Positions 45,520 through 58,332 are shown, counted from the first letter of the stretch. The stretch: 64,000 nucleotides of DNA from Azolla pinnata (GCA_037176905.1 JBBBWG010007891.1:3114-67113), one strand, 5' to 3'. Made by a program: numbers and translations. Notes: generated by a model not told the origin, from the letters alone.

Positions 45520-48500
45520 ATGGATCAAATCGCCTCTTTGATCGAGGAACTCTCGGCAGAGATTCGGAAGCAATGGGTGCAGACCTCTCCCTCGCAAGGG
45601 AGCATGAAGGATTCCATTCTTGCATTCTTCCACGCCGTGGATTGGACGGTAAGTATGTAGGCCTTGCACATGTGTGTGAGTGTGTGTGTGTGATAGAGAG
45701 AGAAAAAGAGAGAGAGAGAAAGAGAGAAAGAAAGTGATGTTATACTGGTTCGTGTGGCCAGTTGAGGAATCTCATATTCAAAATGGGTTCTTTGGAGGGG
45801 AAAGTAGCCAGAGGGGAACACATGACTTTGCTAAATAGAACCAGCTGAAGTGATGGTATATTCTATTTAGGCAAATCATGCAATGTGCCAGTGAGCTTAG
45901 GTGTACAAACTTTTACCGTGAAAAGTCCTCGTGGATGGAGTGAACGATATGCCTTTTAAAAATCTCCAACATATGGAGAGGTCGCTCTGAGGTCGAGTAA
46001 GATATCTTAGGTTTCTGATAGATGATAATGACCTGGATTTGTCATTCACTAGAGTGACATGCGTGGTTATGGTGCAGGATGAAGTGACTAATGTCCCAGT
46101 GGTTTTAGCTTGCATGCATGTCAAGTTCTTTTTTTCCCTGGTCAATTCTAACGGCTTTCATGAATATGTGTTGCCCTTGATTGACTTGTGGCATTGTAAG
46201 AGCAATACTAGTACCAAAGAGCTGCTGATCTGGTTTTATGGCTGTATAATTTTCCTTGTAATGACTTTTATCCATGTTTTCTTATTAGTAAGAGTGAAGT
46301 ATTTTGTAGTCCATGATCTTGTGTGGAAGGGGCTGAAGCTGTTGCAAATAGGCAATGACTTCTGTTCCTCATGATGTAATAGAATATAAATATGATCTTT
46401 AAAGCGACTCTGATGAATCCATATTCAGGTGATACATTTGACTGATCCACTGCTTCTTAGAATTGTGTGGATAGCATCATTTTTAATCCAAATTGTTGTG
46501 AAAAGGGCCAAAGATGCTATATCACACTCTTGAACATGTAAGATCCATGTTTACCCCTAGAAGAGGCTTAATCTGTATCAATTAAAGTTAAAGTTATTCT
46601 CTCACTGCATGGTCACATCTTCACTTCTTCAAAAGGCCTACATTACAACTGAGGATGAACAAAATGAAAACAGGATGTAGAAGGCTAGGCCACTTTTATT
46701 TCCACTTTTGCAAGTCATGAAATATATGGTAGATTGTCTATGAAGAACGAATTGTCCACAATTTTTCACTGGTTAGATGTTTGAGATTTACACGTTTATA
46801 GTTATGCCAGTTATGATCCTATAAGGTAATGGCTTCTATCCTTCTGAGAAATGAGATTGTAGATGTGGTACATGAGCTTTTATTCGACAAAGTGCTCTAG
46901 GTATTTTTAGATTTATTTCATCGCGAAATGTCTAAATATAAAGACACTAAAGATTCTTGTTTTGCACCCATGTAAGATGTGAGAGGCTGAAAATGCGTTC
47001 CAAAGATCTCCAACATGGCTTGATCCAAGATGGAGAGATCTCCAAAATGATGCTCAAACAAGGAAATAAAATGTAAATAGAAATTATGATATGCAACCAA
47101 GGAATTCAACCAGCTATGGGAACACCTTAGAGCAATCCGTAGTAGGTTGTCATCGATTCGGGGGTTATAATGTATAGCTGGTTTATAGGAATCAGTAACA
47201 GTTTTGTTTCAGCCCAAACCAAACCAGAAAACATTTCATCACAGTCTAAATATTTTGAAGGCCGGGCTTAGTTTCGGCTCAGTTCGGTTTGGTACAGATT
47301 TTATCAACAATTTGGTTTGAACAATTTAAATGGCTTGAACTGCAGTTTAAACAAATTTAAGTCCGTTGAACTCTAAACAGTTAAGTTTGGTTTGATTAAG
47401 TTTTATCCCAGAAACTTTTAGCAGTCTGGTTTTGAAAGGGTTAGTCTGAGCCTTCCCAACTGAATTTGAAGTATTGCTAATTCCAGCTAGTATTTTTTTC
47501 TGTTCGAATCAACAGACTGATTTACATTTGGTTTTCTCACAGGAACCCTGGTTGATATCTCTTCTTTCCTTCCATGTAATCGTTCTTATCACAACAATCA
47601 AAACAAGAAAAAACAATGAAATCCAAGCTGCAATTTTCTTTGCTGCATGTAACAATTCTTTCACTTCACTTCTATGCATAAACTCAAGGGCAGGGGCCCC
47701 AAACACCCATCTTCAACTTTTGGATAGTTATCAGAAAGTACCTAAGGCTTTGGCAATTAACAGAATTCTCTGCTCATGGAAGAGCTTAAAACTGTAATAC
47801 GAAGCTTCTGATAATTATCCAAAAGGTTAGGGTATTTGGGGCTTTTGTTTTCAGTGTTAGCTCTCTTATGAATGTTACGGAACGTTTTTATAACTTCTTC
47901 TTTGTTTGACAATCTTAGCTTAATTCGTATTTTCTATGATTCCCTCCCTTCTCATATGTTTTCACATTCAAGATTGACATAAGAACTTATGATGTTCTTT
48001 TTGTAGTATCATGTGTATATATGGCAGAGAGGTTGAATAGGTGGCTTGGGCATCGGTGGACCTTGTTTGCTCGACAACCCTATTTTGATCAACATGGCAT
48101 TTTTATGTCGACTGTCTGGTCAGGGCCATTATTACTCATATCATGTTTTATCCTGGTAAGTATAAAAACTTTTATACCGTAGTCACTTTGTGAATGAGTA
48201 TGCTCTCCTTTAGTAGGTCTTTAAAAGATTGGCACCAGCTTTTCTAAACATCATTCTAGATGAAGAACTCATTTAAACAGTTACTGCCTTGTCTGCCTAT
48301 GGAAAAAAAAAAAAAAAGAATTGCATCTCCTTTTTTCTGCCTAAGTGAATATTTAAGTGAATGGATGTAAAATTTGAAATTTCAGTGATCCTGTGAGGTT
48401 AAAAATAGCGTGAAGTAGAAATGATTTTGGAAACATTTGTCTATTGTAATATCTGGGCAAAGTTCAAACATACTATTTCCGTCATGAAATTCAGAAGCAT

Positions 48501-48785
48501 TATTATTAATACTTGCAATCGCATTCCCTTGGTAGTTTGTGGTCACATTTTCATGAGATTTGGGAAGTGCTGTTTAATACTGAATATATTACTTGAGAAG
48601 ATCAAGCACGTACATTCTTGTAAAGGAAAGGAAGCCTCCGTTAGATAACCACAATGTGTGTATGTCTTATTTATTTATAGGTGAATGGCTTACTATCTCT
48701 ATCATCACTAATAGTCAAGTGGAAGAGAGCAGAGCTAAAACACAGAGCTCGAATGGCTGCCCAAAATGCTGAGAAGGAAGATTGA
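45520..48785 (+). CDS. TMEM18: TMEM18-family nuclear-envelope membrane protein
   Basis: Exons 45520-45648, 47543-47648, 48007-48155 and 48681-48785, all GT-AG and in phase, give 162 residues, the usual plant length. Diagnostic features: FFHAVDWT split from EPWLISLLSFHVIVL across intron 1; AAIFFAA; YMAERLNRWLGHRW; QPYFDQHGIFMSTVWSGPLL; and the basic C-terminus IVKWKRAELKHRARMA. Three hydrophobic spans are visible. Family members lie in the inner nuclear membrane with a basic C-terminal tail; animal TMEM18 is linked to body weight, and the plant role is unknown. Intron 1 is long (1.9 kb) and contains only spurious frames. Confidence 0.93.
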
Positions 48786-51464
48786 TGAGAGATTCATTCT
48801 GTGCTCGTGAAACTTTTACTGTATGAGACGTTGTTACGATTCACCTACGTACGCATAATAATATCATCTTCGTCGAGAACACAAGTGTTACAAGCTCAAT
48901 GCTAGCGATGGAAATGGCATGGAAGCAGGGAGGTACAATATTTAATGATGGATCAATATAGTCAGGGAACATTTTTTTGGGTGGGTGTGAAACAGCTCTT
49001 TGCTGAATCATGAAGACCATGCAGAGAGGATCACACAGAACTTCCTATTGCTGTTCAAACAATTGTAGGAAAGGGTTTTTTACTGAAATCGCTCAAATGT
49101 AACAGGACCTGGTCTTTCTCAGACGAACCACACGACATTAATCGATGAAAATCCCTGATATTAATGGTATCAATTTCTTGAAGTTAGCAGTGATCATGTT
49201 TCATTGTTCCTTATCCTCTATGTCAATGCCATAATGCTAATGGAATCCGCATGTTAAAAGTTGGGCCTCGGTGACGTGCTTTTACGCTTTTCGTAAATAT
49301 ATTGTGGAATAAGGCACTGTGCCGGTGTGCATCGGTGTATGGAATTCTGATGTCAATGTAATAAGCTGGAGTGATGCATGGTTTCAGGGCTCGGAAAAGA
49401 AGAAAGAGCCAAGACAAAATTTGTTGATGATAAATATGAAGCAACTGCAGTGTATATCTGCATCCATAATGGAAAGGTTAAACCAATTGCATTGATCATG
49501 AATGCATTAAGCTGGAGGAGTCATCGTGCTAACAATGACAGCCCTTAAGAGGCCCAGACATCGAAAGGATTGATTCATGTACTGCAGTCAGCTACAAGAA
49601 GACCAGATGGTTAAAGCTTATGAAGTTTCTTGGGTTTGGAACGAAGTCGACACGCTTGTGTCGATGTCGTGATTCGCTGGATCATTACGACGCAGACGCT
49701 TTCCATTGGCACATCGGGGGATATAATCCATACATCACATGCACGATTCCAAGTCGCGGAGGAGCGGAGCGACGTTACATTGAAGTTTACTATGCAGAGT
49801 TACGGCTCATGCATTCATTCATCGCACACGGTGTTAAATGGTTGGAAAGGAAAAGATAACCGCCCGCGAAGAAAAAAAACAAAACAAAACAAAAAGAAGA
49901 GAAGAGAAGGGAAGAGAAGAGGCAAAGCTAGGAGGGGTTCATTTGGCCCTTAGTGTGGTAAGGACTGGATATGGGGTTGTTGTATGTGGTAGGGTACCAA
50001 TCTTTTGTCAATGGTTTGTTGAAGACCATGGGAGCTGGTCATCAGTATTGACATGTGAGGTCAGTCAAAGGCAATTGTCTGGTTGATGAACAAACACTCA
50101 AAGGTGTAGTAACCAACTTGGACTTGGGCTCTGGATCGACGCACATTGTTTACTCACGTGCGTGCATTTCATCGCTTTGTCTTTTACCCCTCAACGACTC
50201 CTCGAAGCGGAACTACAGTGCTCGGCGAATTCGCATCCGTCTCACTATTACCGCATAGATGCACCACTGCGATCGAGCTCCGCATCGAAATGTTCCGAGG
50301 ATAATGCCACGATTCTTTGCTAGATAGATCTAACTCGAGCTTTCGCTTACTTGCTAGGAGGTGACGAGGGGCATTTGGGCGTAAAATATTATCTATAATG
50401 AGTCGGTCTCCACTTTCTTGAGGCTTCTTCTCCGCAGTATCGACCCCGTTCTTGACAATGCTAAACTACATGGTCTGCCCTTGGCCACATGGAGTCTACA
50501 TTAAAGGTTTCTCGCGAGATCTAGCAAATCCGAAGATACCGACAAGTGATGGCCTGAACTCCGAAATTCGAAACCCTAATGAGCCCACACGTCTCGATAG
50601 CTTCATGAGCCTTCTTCTTCTTCTTCTTCTTCTTCTTCTTCTTCTTCTTCTTCTTCTTCTTCGCTCGATGCATGCATCTGATGCATAATCCTTGGTCCCA
50701 CACTGTCACCTTCAAGTTTGTTTGAGTTTGCCAAGTTTCCTTTTGCTCTATGCCCTTTGATTTTAGAGTTAACAATAAGAGGAACATGCATAACTCCTAC
50801 CACCTTTCCCCTTTGTTCCCTTTTCTGTTTTTTTTTCCCGTGGAGGCTCTTCAATTAGAGTTAGTTATAGACAACAGTAGTAGTAGTAGTAGTAGTAGTA
50901 GCAATACTAGTAGTAGTAGTGTTTACATTTCAACATCAAGGAGTACTCTTTGTCTTGTGTTCTAATAATAAGCGAGTCCAAATCGCGAGAGACCCCCAAG
51001 ACGCCGGCCAACTCGAGACTCCCCCGCGTGTCACGATCCGAGGAGATCGCGACAAAACCCGATCAATCTTGCTGCTGCCAACACAAATGAATGATTAGAA
51101 TTGGTGCTACAAAAAGAAAGAAAGTTGAAAGAGAAAGAAGGAAGCATAGCTCATGAAATGGATCGATTTGATGACGTACTTTGCATATGGTCCACAAGAG
51201 ACGGTTAAGGTAGTTTGAAATGGGGGTGTTTTGTCGCCCATTCGGATCGACGTATTTTTTTTTTCTGGGCATGAACATAAGGCTATGGTGATGAGTAGGC
51301 CCATAATGAAACCAAAATGGGAGGGTGATCCATTTCTTATTTGCCCGGGTTCAACCGAAACATGCATGCGATGCATTATCATCAGCGAGGCTCAGTTGCC
51401 GAATCATGTGATCGATCGCTAGGCTTTCCCCATCATCGGTCGAATCGATGCTACTCCGCATTTT
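48786..51464. other. Intergenic, no gene supported
   Basis: Short frames only. Contains (TTC)n at about 50611-50661 and (AGT)n at 50877-50922. No recognisable domain on either strand. Confidence 0.5.
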
Positions 51465-51876
51465 TGTATTGGGATATAAGCTTCTTCATTTAGATGCTAA
51501 TCGGCATGAGCACACCGCCCAGCAATCGATTTGCAATCTGGATTTGCCCACAATCTCGCGAAACTCCCAATTGTCGGATCGATCTCCCCAACTGTCGCTT
51601 TCAATCCTACCAGCAACCGAATCATTCGAGCCGACAGTTAGAGCACGAGCAAGCTTGATCGAAACCGTTATGTGTATTGGGATATAAGCTTCTTCATTTA
51701 GATGCTAATCGGCATGAGCACACCACCCAGCAATCGATTTGCAATCTGGATTTGCCCACAATCTCACGAAACTCCCAATTGTCGGATCTCCCCAACTGTC
51801 GCTTTCCTCCTACCAGCAACCGAATCATTCGAGCCGACAGTTAGAGCGCGAGCAAGCTCGATCGAAACCGTTATGT
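51465..51876. repeat. Recent 208-bp tandem duplication
   Basis: Copy 1 at 51465-51672 and copy 2 at 51673-51876 both begin TGTATTGGGATATAAGCTTC. They differ by a handful of substitutions and two 4-base deletions in copy 2. No function is evident. Confidence 0.93.
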
Positions 51877-53869
51877 GCATTATATTGTTGGAAAGAATCT
51901 CAACGATTACCTGGTCTTATCCGATCCCCACGCGCGACCGATCAATCTGTGGAAGAGTGTTGGTTAGGCATACAAAAAATCCAAGGTCAAGACAGAGATG
52001 GAGATGCTGCCTGTTTCTGTCAATTGGCACGCATTCAAACCCTAATCTCTCGTTCAAACAAATCTGGTTCTCAGAAGATGTGAGAAGTGCTTGGCCAAGG
52101 CCTCATACCTGCAGAAGAGAGCCCTGTTCTGGGGAAATGGAAAGGTTTGCCTCTTCTTTCGCATTGATCTGGGTGCCTACACTGAAAACAATTCTGTAAG
52201 ACGTTGAAGCTCGCCATAGCTCTCACAGATACACGAAGAATACGAGAAAGACATGAAACTAAATCCTCTGTGGCAGCTGAGGTTTGCATACCAGGAAAAC
52301 ACAGCAAAATCACTTGCTTAATTAAAACCATCGGAAGTTTGTCGCCAGCGCCATCGCACTTTGAATCTTGATACAGAAGAAGAGAACCCACCATCACTTC
52401 GGGGTTGAACATTCATTCACCTGCAGTTTGGCTTCAATTCAATGCAATAGGCTGAACTTTGGATACGCTGAGTTACAAGCAGATTTCATGCTAACTCGTC
52501 ATAGCCAGACTGGTAGATTCTCAGGAAATTTGGAAGCAACCTCAACGTAGCTTCAGATCTAGGCAGTCATCATAACTTCGCATCAAATTTGAAGTTCATG
52601 AGACTCCATAGCCCATTGAATTCAACCGACTGATCATCACCACGGTCAAAGATTGTTAGCAGAAAGTATAAGAAAGACGGTACCAGTTCATGGGCCAGAA
52701 AACTGTTTGATTAGAGAAAGTCATATGAATACAAGCCTCATCACATAATCACCATCTGATTGAACCCGTTACTCTTCATCATCGCGACGAGGAGGTAAGT
52801 CCAGAAGTAAAAAAAACACGAGCTCACACGTCCTCTTCAAGCAGATGAGAGAGAAAGGATAGGCAGCCATCGCAGAGTGCTGATAATGCTCTGAATCGAT
52901 GTCTGACTGAAGATGATGGATCAGGTTGAGGCTTGCTGTACATGGAAGTAGTTACAAATGGAAAACTTCAAGGAAAGAACGAAAGAACGAAAGAACGAAA
53001 AAGCTCAAATCTAAGCACGGAAGGGGGGGGGGGGGGGGGGACAAAGCTGGCAGGCAGATCTCTGAGAGGACCTTGCTCACGCCATAAATGATTGTGTTGA
53101 TGGAAGATGGATGATGAAGGAGGTAAAACAGAGAAAACTGAGAAGGATTATGATCTGGATGGCAGGATGATGCTGATGCTGAAAGCGATAGAAGGGATGT
53201 TGATGAATTCCAAGACGAAGATGCATGACCCGGATTCTGGAAGTGCATAGAATGCCGAATCGGATGCAGAAGCTATGGAAAGGTGGAGCTTTTCCGGATG
53301 GAAATTGTACATATATACGCAGCAAGACGCAAGAATGGATGTCCGTCTGCAGGGAAAGTGGTTAGAGCCTGAAGAGAACCGAGGAAAGATGGAGCCTTCT
53401 GCAGTGCTTCCCCGTACAATGCAGACGGAGGAGGAACAGAAGAAGAAGAAGAACGCCATGGATCCTCTCGTACGCATATACTGCCGATTTGACTGAAAGA
53501 GAGCTTCAAAGAGCAGATGTTGATGCAAGCCACTGAGCGCAATGCAGCTGCTCCGATTTGATAGCATGTGCGTGGAATGGGGAGCAATGAGGGGGGAGAA
53601 AGCTCAGATTCGGAGGAGAGGCGGAGTAAATGGCAGGAATGACGGGAGTCTGAGATGCTGGAGCCATGGCTGATGCACCGAGCGGGAAGCTCGATAACGG
53701 TGGAAGAGCTGCAGCACAAACGGGAGATAGAATGGTTAGCAAATGGCGAAGACGACGGAAGACAGAGAAAGAAAAGGATCAACAGGTAATGGCGGAAGAT
53801 AAGAAGAAGAGGAAGAAGAAGATGATGATGATGATGAAGATGATGATGATGATGATGACATAGCCAGCG
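51877..53869. other. Intergenic, no gene supported
   Basis: Only overlapping short frames. A run of 18 G lies at 53023-53040, preceded by three AAGAACGA units (52975-53000). No domain recognised. Confidence 0.45.
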
Positions 53870-54403
53870 ATGAGGACAATGCTGCTGATGCTGCTGATGA
53901 TGATGATGCTGAGACCACATCAACGCCAACACCATCGACACCGTCGTTCTCCTCATCAATCGTTGTCGCGGAAATGGATATAGAGGAGAAGAAGAAGAAG
54001 AAGAAGACAGCGGTTGTGGACGATGCTGCTGCTGCAGCTGATGATGATGATGAGACCACATCAACGCCGACAGTGTCCTCATCATCAATCGTTGTCACGG
54101 AAATGGATATGGAGCGGAAGAAGAAGAAGAAGAAGAAGAAGACAGCGGTTGTGTACGATGCTGCTGCTGATGATGATGAGACCACATCAACGCCGACAGT
54201 GTCCTCCCCATCATGATCATCAATCGTTGTCACGGAAATGGATATGGAGAGGAAGAAGATGAAGAAGAAGAAGAAGACGAAGAAGACAGCGGTTGTGGAC
54301 GATGCTCATCATAATCATCGATCGTTGTCACGGAAATGGATATGGAGAGGAAGAAATAGAAGAAGAAGAAGAAGACAACGACACAGACAGCGATGAGGAC
54401 GAT

Positions 54404-54434
<31 letters not shown>

Positions 54435-54512
54435 AGACCACATCAACGCCAACGACAGTCTCCTCCTCCTCCTCATCATCATCATCGATCGTTGTCACGG
54501 ACATGGAAGAAG
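53870..54512. repeat. Compound minisatellite, five units of about 100-145 bp
   Basis: Each full unit contains GATGCTGCTG with a variable (GAT)n, then GAGACCACATCAACGCC, then ATCGTTGTCACGGAAATGG and a variable (GAA)n, often ending ACAGCGGTTGTGGAC. Unit 4 is missing the central block. On the + strand it reads as alternating acidic and Lys-rich peptide, but with interruptions. It abuts the 3' end of the C2H2 gene. Confidence 0.9.
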
Positions 54513-55133
54513 AAGAAGAAGAAGAAGGAGAAGAAGAAGGAGGAGGAGAAGGAGAAGAAGGAGAAGAAGGAGAGGGAGAGGGAGAGTGTACCAGCGGGTA
54601 TGAAGCCTTGGTGCAGCGAAGGAGGAGGAGGAGGAGCCTGCAAGGCGAGGCGTTCCTCCTGCTCGCCGGCTATGGCGATGGCAGCGGCGACCTCCTTGGG
54701 AGGACGATCTTGGAGAAGGCCGCAGGAAGGGTGGGTCTTCTTCTTCCGGTGCGCGACGAGGTTGCACTTGAAGGCGAACTTCATGCCGCAGCTGCAGACG
54801 AGGGGCTCCCCGCACAGCTTCTGATGGTCTCGCAGATCCACCTCGATGTAGAAGCGCTTCCCGCACTTGCTGCAGGCGTGGCCCTTCTCCCCTTCCGAGT
54901 GCTTCCGCCCGAAGTGCCTCCGCAGCTCGTAGAGCCCCACGAACGCTCTCTTGCACACGGGGCATCGCGATGGTATTTTCTTGTTCTGGCCCGCCCTCGC
55001 CATCGCCATCAGACGACCTCCTCCTTCGCCTTCTGCCTTCGCCGTTTCCTCCTCCAACATCGCTCCCTCGCTGCTGCTCTCCTCCTTCTTCTTCTCCGCC
55101 TTGATTCTGCTGCTAACGCCGCCGTTTCCGTTT

Positions 55134-55186
<53 letters not shown>

Positions 55187-56278
55187 TCCGTTGCCGTTTC
55201 CGTTGCCGTTTCCGTTGCCGTTTCCGTTTCCGTTGCCGTTGCTGCTGCTGCTGCTGCTGTGCGTTTTGTGATGCATCCGCAGCGTCTGTGGATTCTTGAA
55301 CGTCTTCGCGCACCCTCCGTACCCGCACCTGTACGGCCTCCGGTTCTGGATCAGGTGGATGGGCACGATCGTGGCGCATTGCTTCTTCTGCTCCATCGTC
55401 TGCTTCTGCGCCCGCTTCTCCAGCTCCGCCGCCGTTGCTGCTGCTGCTGCTGCTGCTGCTGACGATGAGGATGCTGACGATGATGCCGATGATGATGATG
55501 AGGATGATGATGATGGCGCCGAAACGCCTGCGCTAAACATGTCGTGGATGGAGAGGAGCGGCGACAGCGCCTCCTGCTCGATCTCGTGATGCTTCCGTTT
55601 GGCATCGGCCGAGACGGGGCGGCTGAGATCGGAGGCGATGAAGAGCGGCGGCTGCAGCGACAGGAGAGACAATGCGCTTCCCGGAAGAGCCGAGGAGGGG
55701 GACGGGGAGGAGCACAGCGACGAGGAGGAGCAGGCGGAGGGCAGGAATGCGGAAGGCGGCGGCGAAGAAGAGCAGGAGGGAGAGGGAGACAGCAAGGGAA
55801 GCCCGTGGAAGATCGCAGGAAGGCAATCTAGAGCCGTGGAGCCATGCGATGCAGGAACGGAAGCAGCAAACTGTGCAGGCGGCGGCGGAGGAGGAGGAGC
55901 GGAGGAAGCTCCATCCTGTGGAAGCGGGCAGATGATGGACTTGAGCGTACTTACCAGATTCGGGTGCATTGTGGGAGTAGTCACCTGTGCCGCCTCCTCC
56001 TCCTGCTCCGCCCCCGTAACCGGATCTGCATTGCCGCCAAGGGCCTGAGGCGTAGCCATGGAAGCCATCATGTTGAGGGACAAGGGGACGCCATTGTCGA
56101 ACAGGCAGCGCTGCACCACCATGTCGGAGGAAGAATGCCCCGGAGCTCCTGCAAGGTCGGCTGCTACGGGCGGCGGCGGCAGCGGCGGAGGCGGCGGCGG
56201 AGGGGGAGATTGCGGGGAGGAGAAGGAGAGCAGGAAGGAGCAGGAGGGGTGGGAGGAAGCGAGGAGAGGCGAAGTCAT
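54482..56278 (-). CDS. C2H2 zinc-finger protein with four fingers
   Basis: Likely nuclear DNA-binding regulator. The chosen ATG (56278) is the first in a longer open frame whose upstream part is repeat-derived. The frame gives 598 residues. Finger 1: YRCGYGGCAKTF then TLRMHHKTH (about 310-335). A Ser run and about 20 Asn-Gly pairs follow (about 344-384). Finger 2: CPVCKRAFVGLYELRRHFG (about 437-460). Finger 3 is C2HC, CSKCGKRFYIEVDLRDHQKLC. Finger 4: CSCGMKFAFKCNLVAHRK. A long-linker C2H2 finger, a second C2H2 and paired C2HC-like fingers recall the STOP1 and IDD/WIP families; finger 3-4 wording is closest to STOP1. The N-terminus is Pro/Ser/Ala-rich with a short conserved-looking FDNGVPLSLN. 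The last 45 residues are Phe/Ser-rich and come from a GAA repeat, so the true end may lie near 54590 or be spliced. Confidence 0.85.
55119..55243. repeat. Coding hexanucleotide repeat (Asn-Gly)n
   Basis: About 21 units of GCCGTT/TCCGTT on the + strand, encoding an Asn-Gly run in the C2H2 protein. Wobble changes (GGC/GGA) keep the dipeptide intact. Confidence 0.93.
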
Positions 56279-56540
56279 GGGAGCTTGGGGCGGGCCGATG
56301 AAGAAGAGAGGAAGGAAGGAGGAGGAAGGAGGGTGGAGGAGGAGGAGGAGGAGGAGGAGGAGAAACAGCGGAAGAATCGGCGATGGCGGATCGATGGGGA
56401 AGAAGGGGAGAGCAGAGAAGAAAGCAGAAGAAGAAAGCTTTCGGCGATGGCGGATCAACGAAGAAGAAGAAGAAGAAGATCGAAGAAAGGAGAAGGCAGA
56501 AGAAGAAAGCAAGCTTTCGGCTATGGCGGATCGAAGAAGA

Positions 56541-56625
56541 AGAAGAAGAAGAAGAAAAGAAGAAGGAGAAGAAGAAGAAGAAGAAAAGAAGAAAAGAAGA
56601 AGAAGAAGAAGAAGAAGAAGATAGA
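56541..56625. repeat. GAA-rich tract upstream of the C2H2 start codon
   Basis: Dense GAA/GAAAAG repeats, about 265-350 bases upstream of the start, read as pyrimidine-rich leader on the - strand. A second (TTC)n tract lies at 56836-56895. Confidence 0.85.
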
Positions 56626-56691
56626 GTAAGTAGTAAACGGAGAACTGCTTCGGGAAGGGGACAAGCAGCCGCCGTGGACTGCGGGATGCAC

Positions 56692-56701
56692 GCCACGTGG
56701 C
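56692..56701. promoter_or_regulatory. Palindromic G-box upstream of the C2H2 gene
   Basis: GCCACGTGGC, a perfect G-box (CACGTG core) for bZIP/bHLH factors, immediately followed by a second CCACGT half. It lies about 415 bases upstream of the chosen ATG. Function is inferred from motif only. Confidence 0.5.
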
Positions 56702-57324
56702 CACGTAAATGTTTTTCGGCCTTTTTGTTTTTTGGCTTTTTTTCCGTGGGGGGAAAAAGAAGGGAAAAAAAGAAAAAGGTGGAGATTATAAATCTTGGGA
56801 CTTCCAATAAATAAACAGATAAAATAAAAAGCCTCTCTCTTCTTCTTCTTCTTCTTCTTCTTCTTCTTCTTCTTCTTCTTCTTCTTCTTCTTCTTCCCGC
56901 TTTTTGCTTTTCGCATTTTTCTCTGAACCGCCGCTTGCTTTTTCTTTTTTCTTTTTTCGTTTTTTTTTGTTTTGGCCGCTTTCACACTCGGGGGTAGGGG
57001 GGGGGGCCGCGGACAGAGCCCGCCCAAAAAACAGAAAAACAAAAAGAAGAAAAAACCGCAATTAATAGTCGACGCGCTTTCCTGCAGCAAATGTATGCAT
57101 GCATGGCATGCATGTGGGCGTGCGTGCATGTGCATGCGCATCGCATGCAGACAGACGCGCACGCATACATACACACATACATACATACATGGTGTGCCTC
57201 ACATGGCGCAGCAACGTCACATGATCCATGCTCTTTTTTCTGACAAATGCCCCCCCACATACATCCATACAACATTACATCCTGTCGAATGTCAGGCATT
57301 TTTGCCTTCTGGTCCCCCCTGCAT

Positions 57325-57404
57325 GCATGGCATGGCATGGCATGGCATGGCATGGCATGGCATGGCATGGCATGGCATGGCATAGCATGGCATGGCATGG
57401 CATG
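57325..57404. repeat. (GCATG)n pentanucleotide repeat
   Basis: About 16 units with one variant (CATAG). The Met-Ala-Trp-His frames across it are artefacts. Confidence 0.93.
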
Positions 57405-57424
57405 CATAGAAGTTGGGCCAAGTG

Positions 57425-57471
57425 CTCCAAACCCTAAATCAACCCTAATCAGCACATCTTAACCCTAAACA
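57425..57471 (+). repeat. Short degenerate telo-box cluster
   Basis: AAACCCTAAAT, AACCCTAAT and AACCCTAAAC within 47 bases, same orientation as the array at 58241. Confidence 0.7.
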
Positions 57472-58240
57472 TACGTAAGTACATACGTGCATGCAACTGA
57501 GGGCCTCCTCCCGACTCCTTGCTCGTATTTGGTCTTGTCTTGCCATTCCCAGCTGACTCGATCTTTGCTTATCTCCCGAGCAGAGCACGGCAAGATCGGC
57601 TTCGGATGTTCTTCATACATCCCCCCCCTTCTGCTTTTCTCGCAGCTTCGCCAAAGGAAGGCATTTAATTTGCATTCTAGAACTGGCGAAAGAAAAACGG
57701 ACACGCCGGTTGCCTGTCATATCAGCCGGATGCCCCAAACCACTTCTTCTACTTCGGGGCGGCGGAGCTCCTGTGCGCCAGGATACGTATAAAAGCTCGC
57801 ATGATTGTGCAGCATTTTCACAGAAAGGCGCCCACAGCATGCATCCGCGGCAGACGAGCTTGTGTCCCAGCAGGACAAAGCACGAGATGCGACAAAGAGC
57901 AGACAAACGGAGCCCCCGGGTCTATAGTCAACGAACTAGACTCCTCGGAACAGGGCTATAGTTAGTAGCTCAGCGAGACGGACACGGGACAAGGGTGGTG
58001 GGGGGGAGGGAGGAACATGTCGAGCTCCGCCCAGAGATTGCTTTGTCGGGTGGGCCTCAAACAAAGCACACACAACCTGACCTCTGACACGATCGACAAG
58101 CGGCCTCGGAAAGAGCCACTACTGTTTGCATACGTTTCTATCGTATTTTTACTTTGGGGGAAGCATGAGCTTCTGGAGGTATGCAAGTATACAGAAAGGG
58201 GACAAAAACGACAGTCGGGTGCAGTATTATGTCCGATATA
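57472..58240. other. Intergenic, no gene seen
   Basis: Mixed-composition sequence upstream of the gene at 58596. Only short overlapping frames, none recognisable. Confidence 0.5.
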
Positions 58241-58332
58241 AACCCTAAATTGCTAAACCCCTAAACCCTAAACCCCAAACCCTAAACCCTAAACCCTAAA
58301 CCCCAAACCCTAAACCCTAAACCCTAAACCCT
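58241..58332 (+). repeat. Interstitial telomere-type array (CCCTAAA)n
   Basis: About eleven CCCTAAA or CCCCAAA units. The array ends 264 bases before the ATG of the downstream + strand gene and reads in that gene's direction, as promoter telo-boxes do. Confidence 0.95.

Noticed and set aside
54293-55462. 389-codon + strand frame and overlapping + frames up to 56629
   Set aside because: They lie opposite the zinc-finger gene and across GAA, GAT and (GCCGTT)n repeats. The content is repeat-derived Glu, Lys and Val-Ala runs.
56982-57455. Frames rich in Met-Pro-Cys-His or Met-Ala-Trp-His
   Set aside because: Translation of the (GCATG)n pentanucleotide repeat in different frames.
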